64,000 nt of DNA from the NCBI RefSeq assembly GCF_947507565.1, contig NC_089194.1:620001-684000 (forward strand), read 5' to 3'. Positions 1-11,812 of this stretch are shown here, piece after piece. The number at the start of each line of letters is the position of its first letter. The stretch's first letter is position 1. The notes below the pieces were generated by a model. The model did not search any database, was not told where the DNA came from, and saw nothing but the letters and a program-made list of their open reading frames with translations. The position numbers and the translations under genes are program-made. Origin of the DNA: Oscarella lobularis (taxonomy: Eukaryota; Porifera; Homoscleromorpha; Homosclerophorida; Oscarellidae).

Positions 1-2394
1 TCGGCAAAAATGACGGCTGAGTCTACATCACTTTGATTTCCTCGAAACGTCAAATCGATTTTTGGCACAGAAGCATCACACTCAATTAGAGCGGTGACGT
101 GCGGATAACGGGACCGCACGTGGTTAATCACGCACTTTTTCAGCAACGGCAACATGACGTTGCCTCCACAAATGCTAATGCATCTTTCACATACCGGAGC
201 AGAGACATCGCCTTCGAACCTGTAGCGTAGATAAATGAGGTACATCAGATAAGGGGTAAGCGCCTATCTTGATTTTAAAAACAAAGAAAAACTCTTTTTT
301 ACTTTTAAAAAATTGGGCTTCTTTAGGAGATTTTTCTACTACTCTGCCCATATGCTTTACAAAATTAAGGCGGAGGCCCCGTAGCCAGACCACCAATACT
401 GTGAGCGCTTACCGTTCACTTTCTGAATCTTCGTCGACAATGGTGCAAGCCAATGAGTCCAAAGCCTTGCAGAATTTAGCTGAAGCGTTTGGAAAATTAG
501 CCTTTTTTAATTTCGAGCAACTGAATATTCGAATGGAGTTATGGAGACGATTCTTCTGAGCAAAAACTAAGAATCGAGAAGCCTGAACCACGACCTTTCT
601 CCAATACGTTGTACAAAGAGCCTGCATGACAAAGTCGCTGGGGTGCCTGTAAACGCTACTGGACGCCGGTTTCGCCCTTGACGTCGTGAGTTCCTCTACA
701 AAAGAATCCAAGGCATTGCGGAATTTTCCAACGCCTTGCGAGTGACCTCGAATTAGTATGGAGTTATCCATCTCATCTCGTTCCGCAAACACCTTGGAGG
801 ACTTGGCCAAGTGAACAACATCCGTCCAGGAAGATGAGCAGAGAGTCTGCATGAGTGATTTATTGGCAATTTTATAATGCCTGGCCTCGTCTAATTCCGT
901 GATTTCCTTCTTTATAAGAACTTCAGCGCGTTTGTAATGCGACTGAGACGTTGCATAGACAAACACATCCTTTTTTCTGATGTTCAAACCGACGTTCAGC
1001 TGCTTTTCTAATTTGATCCGTTTCTGCAGAAAATCTGAACGACTCAAAAACGAAACAGAGACTGCTTGACTAAATTGTTTCAAAAGACAAGGAACACCAA
1101 CCATCTCTTGCTTGGCAGATAAAATAGCGTCTTTGTTAACTCCAAAAATAGAAATCCGAGAAGCTCCCAAACCACCGGAAGGCAACGAATCCGGTGGTAC
1201 AATGTGAATGACGCACTCCGGTGAACTGTGACGTTTTTGTATAGCTTGAAATTCTGCTTTTGCGGCATTGGAAGCCAATCGCGGATACGACACGTCAAAA
1301 TCCTCGGCAATAAAACCTCTTAAAAGGTCTTTCAATTTTTGCACCGAAGCCCGCACTGCATATTTAGAGCCTCTCATCATCACACTGCTGTCGAATACGT
1401 CAAGAGACAACGTGTCGCTTTCGACAAGTTTGCAAAAGCGACCCCTTTGCAGGAACTCTATCTCGGCTTCTGAAGCTGGGATCAGCTCCGTTACTTTAAC
1501 AGTTTGGTCAGATAAAAAATTGTCTAGTGCACGACTAAACGCAAAAGCGTCCTCTTCGGAGAAAGATGCCACTTCGATGACTGCCTTGGCCTGAGTCAGC
1601 TCGAGCAGTTTATATTCTACTTTCGCCTTTGAAGCCAATACTTGCAAGTCAAGCACGCCATCATCAAGGCTCCTTTTTAGAATTTCAACTTTCGTTTTGG
1701 TGTCGCAGCAACAGCTGCCAGACAGGATGCCTTTCTGTTTCTCTTCAGCCCAATCGACAGCATCGTCAACGTCTTGCTTTGTGCCTTGAAATTCGACTGT
1801 GAAACCGTAGGCTTCTTCCCGCTTTTTCAACTTTATAAGCGGAAATTCAGATGAGATTTGGCTTATAAGTTGCCTTTTCAGTAACTTCCACACGGTATCG
1901 TTTTGAGGCTCCTCTAAAGTCACACTTCTTTCATAAAGGCAGTAGTCGCCTGAATCTCTGTAAGAAACAATGCACCGAAAGACCCACAACGCGAACGCTT
2001 ACCCAAATGACTTTTCTGATAAGGTAGGTGAATCAAATACACCTGAACAGAAAATTGCGTTAAGACAGAAAACTGAAGACACGCTGTTATGAATACTAGT
2101 GTCTTCTTGTTTCACTTCGACTGGACTGCCTAAGAACAGCGTGCCATTCAGCTCTCTTTGAGCCTCTACAGCTGCAGACTTGTCATCAAAGAATACTAGA
2201 GCATGGCCTTTAGAGTGATGCAGACAGCCGTCCTGACATATAACGACGTCCCTGATTGCCGACTCGTAAGACGAGAAGAGCATCCTCAACTCGGCAGACG
2301 TAGCGTGAGCCGTAAAACGTCCTACCCAAAGTGTTACTCCGTCCTCTTGAGACGTAGAAGCAAGAGATTCGTCCATCTTCCAGCTCACGTGCAA
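1..2394 (-). CDS. PARP14-like protein, copy 1: RRM + KH-like N-terminal part (runs off left edge)
   Basis: Three exons are visible: 2394-2003, 1957-413 and 219-1 (continues outside). The introns have GT-AG ends and keep the frame: a 45-bp intron at 2002-1958, and 412-220. Exon 1 holds an RRM: RNP2-like 'TLWVGRF' and RNP1-like 'KGHALVFF', followed by 'LNGTLFLGSPVEVK'. Exon 2 (about 515 codons) is a chain of KH-like modules. It aligns along its length with 25.4-26.98 kb on the other strand. Exon 3 begins with another module matching 27.16 kb onward. RRM plus multiple KH-like domains is the N-terminal architecture of PARP14/PARP10-type mono-ADP-ribosyltransferases. The macro, WWE and catalytic parts would lie beyond the window. 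No stop or frameshift was seen, unlike copy 2. The start at 2394 is the first Met before the RRM. The assignment rests mainly on collinearity with copy 2, whose catalytic domain is visible. Confidence 0.75.
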
Positions 2395-2478
2395 ATGTTT
2401 ATATCAAAGTGGGCATCAGCCCACGCGAAAATACTATGCATAAGTATCGCCTTTACAGACCAAACTAGTGATGACTAA

Positions 2479-2829
2479 GGCCATCCAGTAACTCACGTTC
2501 TCTGTTACAGACTTCTCTTTAGTTCTTCACAATTTCTTATTCTATTTGCTAAAAAGTTAATAATTTTAAAGATATTTTTCCGATTACTTTTTGCGTACCT
2601 TCAAACGCTAATTTAGCTATGCAGAAGTCCGTCACAATTTCGTACAATTCAAATCGTTCTTAGCCACAAGTCTACATATATGAATCTGGTATGAGAAAAT
2701 GCCCCGTACCTCACCTTTTGAAATGTTTCCCTGAATTGGAAGCGGGGGAAGGCATAGGCGACGAATCCATGACAATATGTTCCTCACTAAAATTCTGACG
2801 GTTGAGTAGAGGAATACTATGACTAGATT
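2479..2829. other. AT-rich gene-free stretch
   Basis: No open frame, splice-bounded exon or repeat copy was recognised between the start of PARP14-like copy 1 and the fossil fragments. It could hold the promoter of copy 1, but no core element stands out. Confidence 0.4.
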
Positions 2830-2995
2830 TACCTGAAGTCATTGAATAGTTCTCTCCTTTTCATCTGCCGTGACAGTTTTATCTGCAGAAGAGGCTAAAT
2901 AAGAAAACCTCGTATAAATACGAAAAAAATCTCATCTATGCTTTCCTCTCGTTCGCTAAAAATTTTCACGAGTTTTTCCGCCAGTGTAAAGTACT
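2830..2995 (-). pseudogene. Fossil exon of the ankyrin-kinase family
   Basis: Reverse-strand translation contains 'AEKLVKIFSEREESI'. This closely parallels 'KEKLVTIFREREESI' from the ankyrin-kinase gene at 57.6-61 kb (exon near 59.45-59.6 kb). DNA similarity continues into the flanks, for example the shared 'ATGCTTTCCTCTCGTTC'. Nothing else of the gene is present here, so it is an isolated relic. It lies directly beside a PARP14-like relic. Confidence 0.55.
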
Positions 2996-3034
2996 ACTAA
3001 ACGGGATCGTAAAGGGAAGGAAAATGAAAAGAAC

Positions 3035-3420
3035 CGTGAACTATATACATGCAGTGCTAGCTCTCAAAAAATGATCTGAGGGCGAAACGAAGGGCATTGT
3101 ACATGCCCACCTTTAACTGCTCGAGGATTTATCCTCAATAGTGCCAGCCAAGGTGTCCAAAGAATTGCAAAATTTAGCGATAGTTTCTGGAAATTCATTT
3201 TCGAGCCCCTGACTATTTTTATCGACTCATTATGGGGCTTTTCAGTGCAAACACTGAAAAAGCCTTTAGCTCCCCTCATGACATGCAGCCATCTACAATC
3301 CGTGATCTAATAAATACTGCAGAGGGTCTGCATCGACAAATCTACTGCGATGCCTGTATACGTCACTGTGCGCTTCACTTGGCCAAGATGAATTCGAAGT
3401 TCCGAGTTCTTTTCTACAAT
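3035..3420 (-). pseudogene. Fossil fragment of a PARP14-like KH exon
   Basis: Reverse-strand reading 'NESIKIVRGSK' matches 'NESIRIVRGSK' near 26.85 kb, followed by a degraded version of the rest of that exon. Similarity runs across the exon end into the intron of copy 2 (shared 'GCCCTTCGT' and 'GAGAGCTA' blocks). The frame is broken in several places. It is therefore a third, partial genomic copy of the PARP14-like locus. It includes intron sequence, so it arose by DNA duplication and not by retroposition. Confidence 0.7.
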
Positions 3421-3423
3421 TCG

Positions 3424-3442
3424 AAGAGAGAGAGAGAGAGAG
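3424..3442 (+). repeat. (GA)n microsatellite
   Basis: A run of GA dinucleotides directly flanks the PARP14-like relic. Confidence 0.9.
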
Positions 3443-3699
3443 AATGATAAAATACGTCTCTACCCTCATATGCTCTCACCTTACGGTGACGCTAAGCTCG
3501 TATAGCATTTTACTGCACTAAAATACGTCCGAGATGGAGTTACTCGCCGCTAAGTCGATGGTTTTTGGTCGAGCGATTGACGTCGATGAAGAAATAGCGA
3601 AGCGACTGGCGGTTTTCAGCTTTCAATGAACGCCTTCGCAAGGTAGAACTTGAATGCAACGCCTGAGGCGGCGAAAAGGAATAGAAATTATCGAAAGCC

Positions 3700-3880
3700 G
3701 GTCATTTTCTTGCTGGTATCCGGGATATCAACAGCTCAACCGATCGCGTCCGAATCCGCTCCCATCGCCGCAATCGTCGGTGGTATCGGCGATCTAATGC
3801 GTCCTCACTCCGTTTCTCTCGCCGTTTAAGCGGCGAAAAGGGTGTAAGTCTGTCTCGAAGGAGCAATTGACGCCGTTTTC
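3700..3880 (-). repeat. Dispersed repeat R1, copy a
   Basis: Minus-strand copy of a family found seven times in this window. Hallmarks in family orientation are a CGGTTAAACGGCG-like short palindrome, 'GAGAACGCATTCGATCGCCG', a 'GATTGCCGCGATGGGAACG' block, 'GGATTCGGACG', and a 'GATATCCCGGATAA' end. This copy preserves the order, with several substitutions. Confidence 0.8.
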
Positions 3881-3889
3881 TTCTGGACC

Positions 3890-4425
3890 TCCCGTATATT
3901 CCTCGGCTTCCAGCGTTTTTCTATCGAACGAGGCGCAAGAACGGTACTGTATACGTTTCCTAAGTTCCTTCCTTGGTGAAACCAGTCAATCGTTTCCTAT
4001 ACAGTAGAATGATCGCATCGAAGTACATTCAGGAAGGCTGACATACAATGTCATCTGGCCTTGTTTTACTTTATCAACAGTGTCTTTCATCTCTTCGCTT
4101 TCTTTCTCTCTAATTAGCGTAGTGCTTCAGTGAAATGAACGTCTGAATCCTCGCACTGAACGAGGCACACGTACGTAATAATTTAATAAATATTGTTTAT
4201 TTTACCCGGAATGTTTCCACTAGATTCAACGGTCTTCAGCTGACAAGCAATTGTGCATCGACGAGAAGTTCAGAGCTATCACATCGACGTGGATAGCGTT
4301 TGAAGGAATGGACTCGTCCTTTTCCCACCCACTTTCTTTAGGTGTCTCTCGTAGTCTCCTTCCTTGTCTTCGATCACGCGAAAAGCGCTAAAGCAACCAA
4401 GGCTCGTCGCCTCCCACCACGTCAG
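3890..4425. other. Gene-free stretch
   Basis: No coding exon was recognised. The stretch is AT-rich around 4170-4200 and is otherwise featureless to inspection. Confidence 0.35.
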
Positions 4426-4725
4426 TCAAGCTTCATAGTTCGGAAGCAAATATTCCCTTTCCTCTTCGACGCTAAAAACGATTTCTAAGTCCACGTCCTT
4501 GAGAAGTTTTTTGCGAATTAGGCGAAGTACGTAAAGCCCAACCGATAGCGGATCCGATAGGAAATCGTCGTACGAATTTTCGTACTGAGTCGCTGATGCG
4601 TCGCGAGCGTATCTCGTCATGTCTCGTATTGTCGTGAACCCCAATCGTCCTCCCGGCTTCATAGCTGTCCGTAGATTTTTCTCAAGATATTCTATGTTCT
4701 TCGCATCGAATAAAACCATGCACAC
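4426..4725 (-). pseudogene. Possible SAM-dependent methyltransferase fragment
   Basis: A 99-codon reading frame contains 'VLFDAKNIEYLEKNLRTAMKPGGRLGFTT'-like spacing. The post-motif II pattern of class I methyltransferases (a helix, then 'xxLKPGGRxxF') is visible as 'AMKPGGRLGF'. The remainder is acidic and ends 'LLPNYEA'. The SAM-binding GxGxG motif I is absent upstream, so this is either a terminal exon whose partners I cannot find or a relic. The motif is short and the identification is tentative. Confidence 0.35.
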
Positions 4726-4740
4726 CTTCAGTGAGGAAAA

Positions 4741-6957
4741 AACGGGGAGTTCCGATAACCAGGGCCGTTGCTAGTAGTTGTAGAGTCGTCCGGTTATTTT
4801 ATCGCTGATGCAAAAATTTGTGCAACCAAGAGGGTCCGTTTTATAGCATCTGCACGTTAGAGCCAATTCTAGACCTCAAGAACGGCCAGCGACGTAGCTA
4901 TTGCACTACGCAGGACTCTTTTAATTAAGCGAGACACACCGCTCAGAAATACTTCCAAAAATGTAGCACAATAAATTATTTTTATTCTCGCCGAAAAGTG
5001 GTCCGGCCACAACCGGACCGGCCGACCGTCAGCTAGGGGCCTGTGAACTACACGCTTATGTTAGAGATCATTCATAGGGTCATGCAGAGCTGACCTGCGT
5101 GAGCACCGCGGGAGGCCAAGGTCACCCACCTCACGTGCCCACCTTTAGTGTAAAGTGAATATCGGAGTTTGTTGCTCTTGTTCTTTCTAATTCGCCGCGA
5201 GGCGGGTCAGCGCGTGCCAGTATAACGCGGGCCAAGGAAGTATCACCTTTCATGTTGATGAAGGACATGATGCGGCTAGGCAAGTTTGACTAGCCCATGT
5301 ACTCTGTATATATACTAGCATCCTGATTCTTTTCTGACTAATCGCACGAGATGGGCAAAAGAGGTCTCTTTGGTCGAATGATTGGCGGGTTGCTGGCAAT
5401 GGGCACATCATTTCGTCACACCGCGAAACGTTTGGCGTGCATCGTCAAGGCGCTGGCATTTACACTTTCGTCTTTTCCAAGCTAGCCTTTCCACTCCCCA
5501 CCGGCTGTGAGCGTCACGCAGGTGTTCCCCAGTCCTTCTCGCAGAATGGATGAACTGTCGAAAATGCCGTTATTACGGAAATTAACTGCTACAAGTTCAG
5601 GTACTTGACCGGTGGAGGCGACTACAAGAATACAGGTGATATCGCGCTGCAAGTTTCATTGTAGTGGGACTGTAGGCAAGCGCCTGCATGCGTGCGTCCC
5701 GGACTTGAAGAAGCTAAGCTGCGCTTTTGAGTTGTGATGTCTTTCAGAGTCTACTTGTTCATTGTCTGTTTGAGCTTTCTTGCCAATAAAACGAGCTGCG
5801 CCGCCACTTAGAGGGGAGAGTCCGGAATTAATTGAGGAGAGTCCGTTGAAATGACCGCTGTTTACACTGGCAACGCTTAGATGCTAAACTAATCGTTGCT
5901 TTGATATAGTTGAGCCTTTCGTAGCGGCCTCTATTAGGTCGACGCCTCCCACCTTGGCACAGGTTGAGCATGCGAACTGTGTGGCCTAAATCAAGATTTT
6001 GTCGCTGGCGCCGTGAGGATCGAATGTCGATAAAGGTATCTAACGACAATTTGGAGTGCTCTACTCGGTTCGTCCGCATGGCCAAAGTGCAAGCTTGTCT
6101 ATACAACCGCGTCAATTTCAACAAAAACGCAAAAGGTCCTGGTTCCTAATTCGTTTGAAAAGGTCCATATCAATTAACCTCTGTCCTTTCCGTTTTCTGC
6201 GTCAGCAGTACCCGAGCTCAAGCTGTACAGCAGCGAAGAGAAAGACCGTCGCCACCACTACGAGCGTGTCCCCCACCCCACGGACAGGCCGGGGCATTTG
6301 CCAACAATGATATTGTTCTTTGGAGTGGCGATTACACATAGCTTTCATGCACGGGAGCAATCGCCACTTCTTTCTACACTTCACTCGCCTGCATAGTGAA
6401 AACTTGTATAGAAATACATAATCAGACTTGAAAAGAATTTTTGTGACCATGAAAAAGGATTTTTTGATAACAGCCTTACCAACAATGCTTTTATAAGATT
6501 TATGCAATCAATAACCGATTAAAAATTAGCCTAAAATCGCGTAAATTTAACAAAGAAACCACGCTCTCTGTAAGAAATATTTCTTGGGGGGAAGAATTCC
6601 CCATTTTTAAATCGTGCATCCCCACTGCTCAGATGTACGAAAGAGCTAGAGGTCCTGCATATATATTGGACTAAATTATGACACTATATGTTCGCTATAT
6701 CTGGTTTCTGAATGTCTCACTAAGGTAAGAACAATCGAAAACAGCTCGTTTAGCCCTTTCGCTTTAAAAAACGGTTAGTGAAAGGTACTGTGTGCAGATG
6801 GATGTCACGATGTGACGTAAGTTGGAATTGTTACGTGCTTACCGTAAAAGTAGCGACCACCTTTCTCACGACTTCGCGTTGCGTCCAACCGCTCCAAGTA
6901 GCCACGAATAAAGCGATAGAAAAGTCTTAGGAAGCTAAACTTCATTTGTATAGGCAA
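4741..6957. other. Long gene-free stretch before the ankyrin-Roco gene
   Basis: No frame with recognisable domains was found. A short frame beginning at 5351 ('MGKRGLFGRMIGG') has no supporting context. A TATA-like 'TATATATA' lies near 5308. The immediate upstream region of the ankyrin-Roco gene (6600-6957) presumably carries its promoter. Confidence 0.35.
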
Positions 6958-7560
6958 GATGAACGAATCGATGGAGGAAATTGAATTACAAACGGCCCTC
7001 CTGTTTGACGCTATTGAAGCTGAAGACTTTGTGAAAGTAAAAGAATGCGTAAGGAACGGAGCCGACTTAAGCGACAAATGGACAAATGAGCAAGGTACTA
7101 AACTAAAGCTAAAGGACTCGACAATCGATGAGACGACATATAGGGGGTCCTAGCATCACGTGCTCTGCTAGCTCCGCCTCTATGATCGTGTTTTGATTTA
7201 GTGCATAGCATATTAATCAATTGCTGTGCTTTCTGCAGGACTTACACCTTTTCAATTGGCTATGTCGACGGAGAGTTCGGAAATCGGAGAATTTCTTTAT
7301 GAGGAATGCTCTCTTTACACGAACATTATTCGTAGGAGCAGCGACGTCTTGGTTTGTCATGTCTTACTTGTGTGTTTACTTGCGTCATATCCCTTCTTCT
7401 TAGTTGGACAGGGAATTCATTTATTTGTGAGCAGCTTGCTCCAGTGGTGATTCTGAAAGAGTTAGACAATCCATCAAAACTGGAGTCGATGTCAATAAGC
7501 GAGACGCGGTTCGTTTCTCTGTGTTCCGTTTTTTCGTTATGTAAAATTCCAATTAGCTTG

Positions 7561-8715
7561 GTCGAGGATATTTGTGGGCGGCATGTGAAAATGGTCATTT
7601 AGAAATTGTAAAAATGCTTCTCGAAGCCGGTGCAAAGCCTAACAACTCGCGGCTGGTTTGTTGTACATTACGTAATTAATTTTTTCTCATATTTTTGAAT
7701 ATATAATTAGGCTTTGGCGGCAGCTTGCTGGTATAATCACGTGGAAGTTGTTAAAGCTTTAATTGGCGCCGGTGCTAACGGCAATGGAACAGACTTGGTG
7801 TGTTGCCAAGTTGAGTTGAGCAGTTCTTTTTTCGCTACTTCTGTTCTTTTTTTATAGACTGGTCGTGGTTTATTATGGGCAGCTTTAGGGAACAATTATG
7901 TTGAAGTAGCAAAATTATTGATTGATGCCGGGGCCGATATCTCTCAGACATACGAGGTTTAGATGAGCGTGGTCGCGTAAAGAGACGTTTATCTGCTATG
8001 TGAACTCTTTAGGCTGATGAAGGGCTTTTGCTGAGTGCTTGCAAGAAAAATCAGGATGATTTTGCCAAACTATTAATCGATGCTGGAGCGAATGTCAATG
8101 AGAGCAACGAAGTTTGTTCTTTATTAACGTCTAAGACGATTACTCCTCTGATGTGTACTTTTAGTTTGGAGAGCTTCCTTTGAGAATAGTTTGTGATCGT
8201 GGTGACGTCGAGTTTGCAAGACTCTTGATCAACGCTGGAGCTTATGTAGATGAATACAAATACCCTGTTAGTAGTTTATTTACAAGAATCGTTTTTCCTA
8301 ATTGATGAGGAATTTTAGGAAACAAGACTCTTGATTATTGCCTGTCAAAAAGGGAACTTCGAAATTGCTCAGCTTTTGGTCGACGCTGGAGCGAATGTCA
8401 ATGCAGATCGGGTTTTAATATATTTTATTAGTGTTAACTCTGACTCTCTCTTTTATTCTTTAGTATGATTCATCTGTACCCTTGGTAGAAGCCTGTTCGG
8501 AGGGTCACGTCGAAATAGCAAAGCTTTTACTGGACAATGGAGCTGATGTCGATGGCAAAGACGACGTTTGTTTTGCACGTTTTAACATGTTCATGTGTAA
8601 TTGGTGTTTCTGGCAGTATAAATTGTGGCCTTTACAAATCGCCTGCTCTCGTTGTAACACAAAACTTGCCAAGGTACTAATTGATGCTGGAGCTGATGTC
8701 AATCAGACAAATGAG
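7561..8715 (+). repeat. Exon-per-repeat ankyrin array
   Basis: Successive exons each encode one ankyrin repeat with a 'LLIDAGADVN'-type C-terminal half. They begin at about 7566, 7711, 7858, 8013, 8166, 8319, 8464 and 8617. Exons are 80-112 bp and introns about 40-80 bp. Donors are mostly GTTTGT/GTTAGT/GTAAAT, and acceptors end TTTTAG or similar. The exons end in phase 0, so units can be added or lost without shifting frame. Confidence 0.8.
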
Positions 8716-10011
8716 GTAAATTTTACGTTAGGCACCTTGCTTATTTCACGGCTTTTTTCTTAGCGCGGGGAATCACTTCTACACTTCCTTGCTCAATCGT
8801 GGACAGATACTGGTATTTTGAGCATTGTTTTTTTTATTTCTTTATGTTTTCTTTTAGTTCAACAAAGGAATCTTTTGTCTGTAATTCTTTTGTCAAGCCC
8901 TTCACTCATCGACGTTCCTGACAAGGGTATTATTCCTTAAATATTGTAGTCGAGTTCCTTATTGAATGCGTGTACAGTACAAATGAACCGCTTCGTGTTG
9001 TATTTTATACATGTAGTGTAGATAAGGTAATCTTATATGACGATCACTCTTTCTGATTCAGAATGGAAGCCTTCCTCACGAACACTCCCCTACCTCGCAG
9101 GCACTTTTCGAAGCATGGGTCAATTGCTTAGTATGTGTTGCCAATTTCTTCTCTTATACGACTTCCTTTAGACTTCGTATCGATACTCCAAGCTTTACTC
9201 GCACGGCACCACAAAGCCAAAAAAGATCAAAGTCTGCGTAGTGGGAAAGGAAAGAGCTGGCAAGACGACCCTCATCAAAACGCTACAGAATATTGATTGG
9301 TGCGAAGAGGGCGACGATGTGCGTACAGCCAGCATGGCTGTTACCACAGTAACCGTCGACTCAGCTGGCGAACTCGTCTTTTGCGACTTTGCAGGGTAGC
9401 CTTTCTTCTACAAGACGCACGGGCTTTTCTTTTCCGAGACTACGACAATGTTTCTTCTGGTTGTCGATTTGACCCAGAGCTACGACCAGCTCAGAGAGTC
9501 CAGCCACTTTATTCTGTCATTCGTGAAGTGCAGTGGAGCCTTCACTGAAAAAGCAAACGTCTTAGTTTTTGGCAGCAAAAAGGATTTGCTTTCCGATTTG
9601 AAATCTGGAGAGAACCAATTTCGACGACTTTTTCTGTACTTGCAAATAACGTTTGGCGCTTCGTTTGACTTTTTCAAGAGAATGGATTTTTCTTGAACTG
9701 TCGAGATGGAAGGTCAAACGAGTTAGATCTTCTTAAAAAAGCTCTTGGCGATGTCAAAGAGAAAACAATTGAGGTAATGAAGATACAGTTGCTATGTTTG
9801 CATGTCAATTTCATGTATGCAGGCTGCAGGTGATGTTCCTATTATTGTTGAAGCGGCCGTGGCATCGTTTTTACCTGCGCTCCGCAATCCCTCTAAAATG
9901 TCCGCTGTTCCGCAGGACATTCGCAATTCGTTTTCAAACGAGTCCGCGGAATCAATACGGGAAAAATGTTTGACTCTTCTGGGGAATAGGGGATTATTGA
10001 CTCCTGAAAAG

Positions 10012-10059
10012 GCGAGTGGCGATTGTAGTTGTTTGAGTAAGAACTAAGGGCTTTTTTAG
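10012..10059 (+). other. GC-AG intron in the Roco gene
   Basis: The exon ends 'CCTGAAAAG' and is followed by 'GCGAGT'. The acceptor is 'TTTTTTTAG' and the next exon resumes in frame at 10060. No GT donor keeps the frame, so a GC-AG intron of 48 bp is the simplest reading. Confidence 0.55.
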
Positions 10060-11812
10060 GAAAATCGCTGTATGGATGCCGATGCTTTTAAGCAGATAAT
10101 GGTTGCAAGCATCTATCGTGGCCTTACGGAACAGGTTCAAACGTTGCTTGTTGAATATTTGCAGGGCATTGGCGAGGTACGTAAATTTATTGCCGCTTTT
10201 CATTCTCTGCAAAATGCGTCCCTTTGTAGATTTTTGTCATGGAAGATAAAATAATTCTTGAGCTTTCATGGCTGTGTCATAGCGTTCTTGGTCCTCTTCT
10301 GTCTCCTGAGGAGTTTCAAATCACTCTCTCCTGTTCTCCTCCTGGAACAACGACAAAGGAGAAGATCAAAAGAGCTCTTGAAGCTTTCAATAAGCAGAAG
10401 TGGGATAATATCGACGAAACGCTATCACTTCTTTGCCGTTTAGAAATTTGCTTTGAACTTCCAGATAGGCCGAACACATATCAATTCCCAGCGCTAATTC
10501 AACAACAGCGTCCACCCGAAATATGGTTTAGAAATGCTCGAATGACGATATACGTTGGCCGTCGCTGGAAACGAGAAGACGAGACTGATATAATAACCCC
10601 AGGCACAATGCCGTTTCTTCAGTGTCATGTTCGCAATACCAAATGTTTCTGTGGCTTGGAACCGGTACTGTGGCAGGGTGGTCTAATGATCAAGAAAAGA
10701 ATTGACGAATTTTCCCTGGAAGGAATGGTAGTTTTGCAAGAGGTAGACAAGGCATTAGACTTTGTTGTGCGAGGTCCCGAACATTCCGAAAGCGAATGCT
10801 TGGAGCTGCTCAAGGATCTCATGAGAACTGGCGAAAAGGTTCTTCAAGAGAAAAGTCCAGGAATGGAGAGACACATGTGGTACATAAGTTGCTCTGAATT
10901 GAAAGAACTAAAAGAGTCTCCGGGGGCGTACAGAAAGGAAACGGTCGAAAAGGTGATGAAGAATTCGACGAAATCTAGCGCCTCACTCTGCGAGGGAACG
11001 ATGGAAGACAGCCTCAAAGAGCTCTTTGCTCTTCCTGATAATCACATCGATTATCTTTCTTAGAAAACGCGCTGTGTAATAGATACTTGCCTGGAGAAAG
11101 ATGAAGTCGGACGGAGCGCTCTTGCCAGCGCCTTGCTTAGCCCATCGCCCGCTGATATCGTGAAGGGCGCAATTTCGGGTGACATTCTCGCTCTCTGGAG
11201 TGAGAATCTTAATGCCACAGCTCAATCCTTGGCCAACGCTGCGCGAAGAAATAACGTCTTATATTTGCTCTCTCTTTTACATGGTGAAGGAGCTATTGAA
11301 CTTTCTGCTGATGAGGTGAGACATATTTCTTATACGTTTTCCCGAGTCTTTGATTCTTTTTTATTACTGGTTTACGCAGAAAGCGGCAGCTGCTCAGAAT
11401 CGACATGATTTGGTAAATCGTCCGGCTTCCTCTAGTCAGAAAATAGGTGTGCATGAGAATTTCATTGATTTGAAATTCAAGCTCTTTCTTTTCAGATGTC
11501 GCTTCAAACCTCATCTCTTTTCCTCTTGAGGATGCTATGGTTTCGGAATGTCAGGATTTTAAAATGGCTGTCGCTAAAGTTGGAAATAATGAATGGGAAG
11601 CTATTGGCCAGCATCTAGGATATAAATCCCACAAACTCACAACTCTTCCTTCCATGGATACAAACAGTAAAAGGCTTCGGCACCTAATTGATCAGTGGTC
11701 TGCTAAAAATGGGAGGGAGGCAAATGTTGGCAAGCTGTTAAGAGCTTGCCGAAAAGCAGGAGTGTCTCTGCCTTTAATCAAAGGGGAATATACAAAAATT
11801 CACCTATTATAG

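Larger units (their letters stand above)
6960..11812 (+). pseudogene. Ankyrin-Roc-COR-death-domain (Roco) gene, interrupted
   Basis: Order: N-terminal exon (6960-7094); about nine ankyrin repeats on separate short exons (7239 to about 8715); a linker; a Roc GTPase domain in the exon from 9172 (P-loop 'GKERAGKTTL', switch-II region 'FCDFAG', and later 'VFGSKKDLL', the S/NKxDL motif); then COR exons 9823-10011, 10060-10176 and 10230 onward ('LELSWLCHSVLGPLL'). The C-terminal death domain is encoded by 11496-11812 ('WEAIGQHLG', 'LIDQWSAKNG'). Introns are about 40-100 bp. ANK-Roc-COR-death order recalls DAPK1 without its kinase. Lesions are TGA at 7428-7430, TAG at 9397-9399, a one-base frame break before 9693, and TAG at 11061-11063. 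Splicing phases are otherwise coherent, so the gene was functional recently. It may be a pseudogene, or the assembly may be faulty at those sites. Confidence 0.75.

Noticed and set aside
5351-5482. Short plus-strand frame starting MGKRGLFG
   Set aside because: About 44 codons, with no family, splice context or duplication to support it.
6960-11812. Non-standard nuclear code with TAG or TGA as sense codons, to explain the in-frame stops
   Set aside because: The intact GPCR and the PARP gene end at TAG, and other frames end normally at TAA/TGA, so the standard nuclear code applies.
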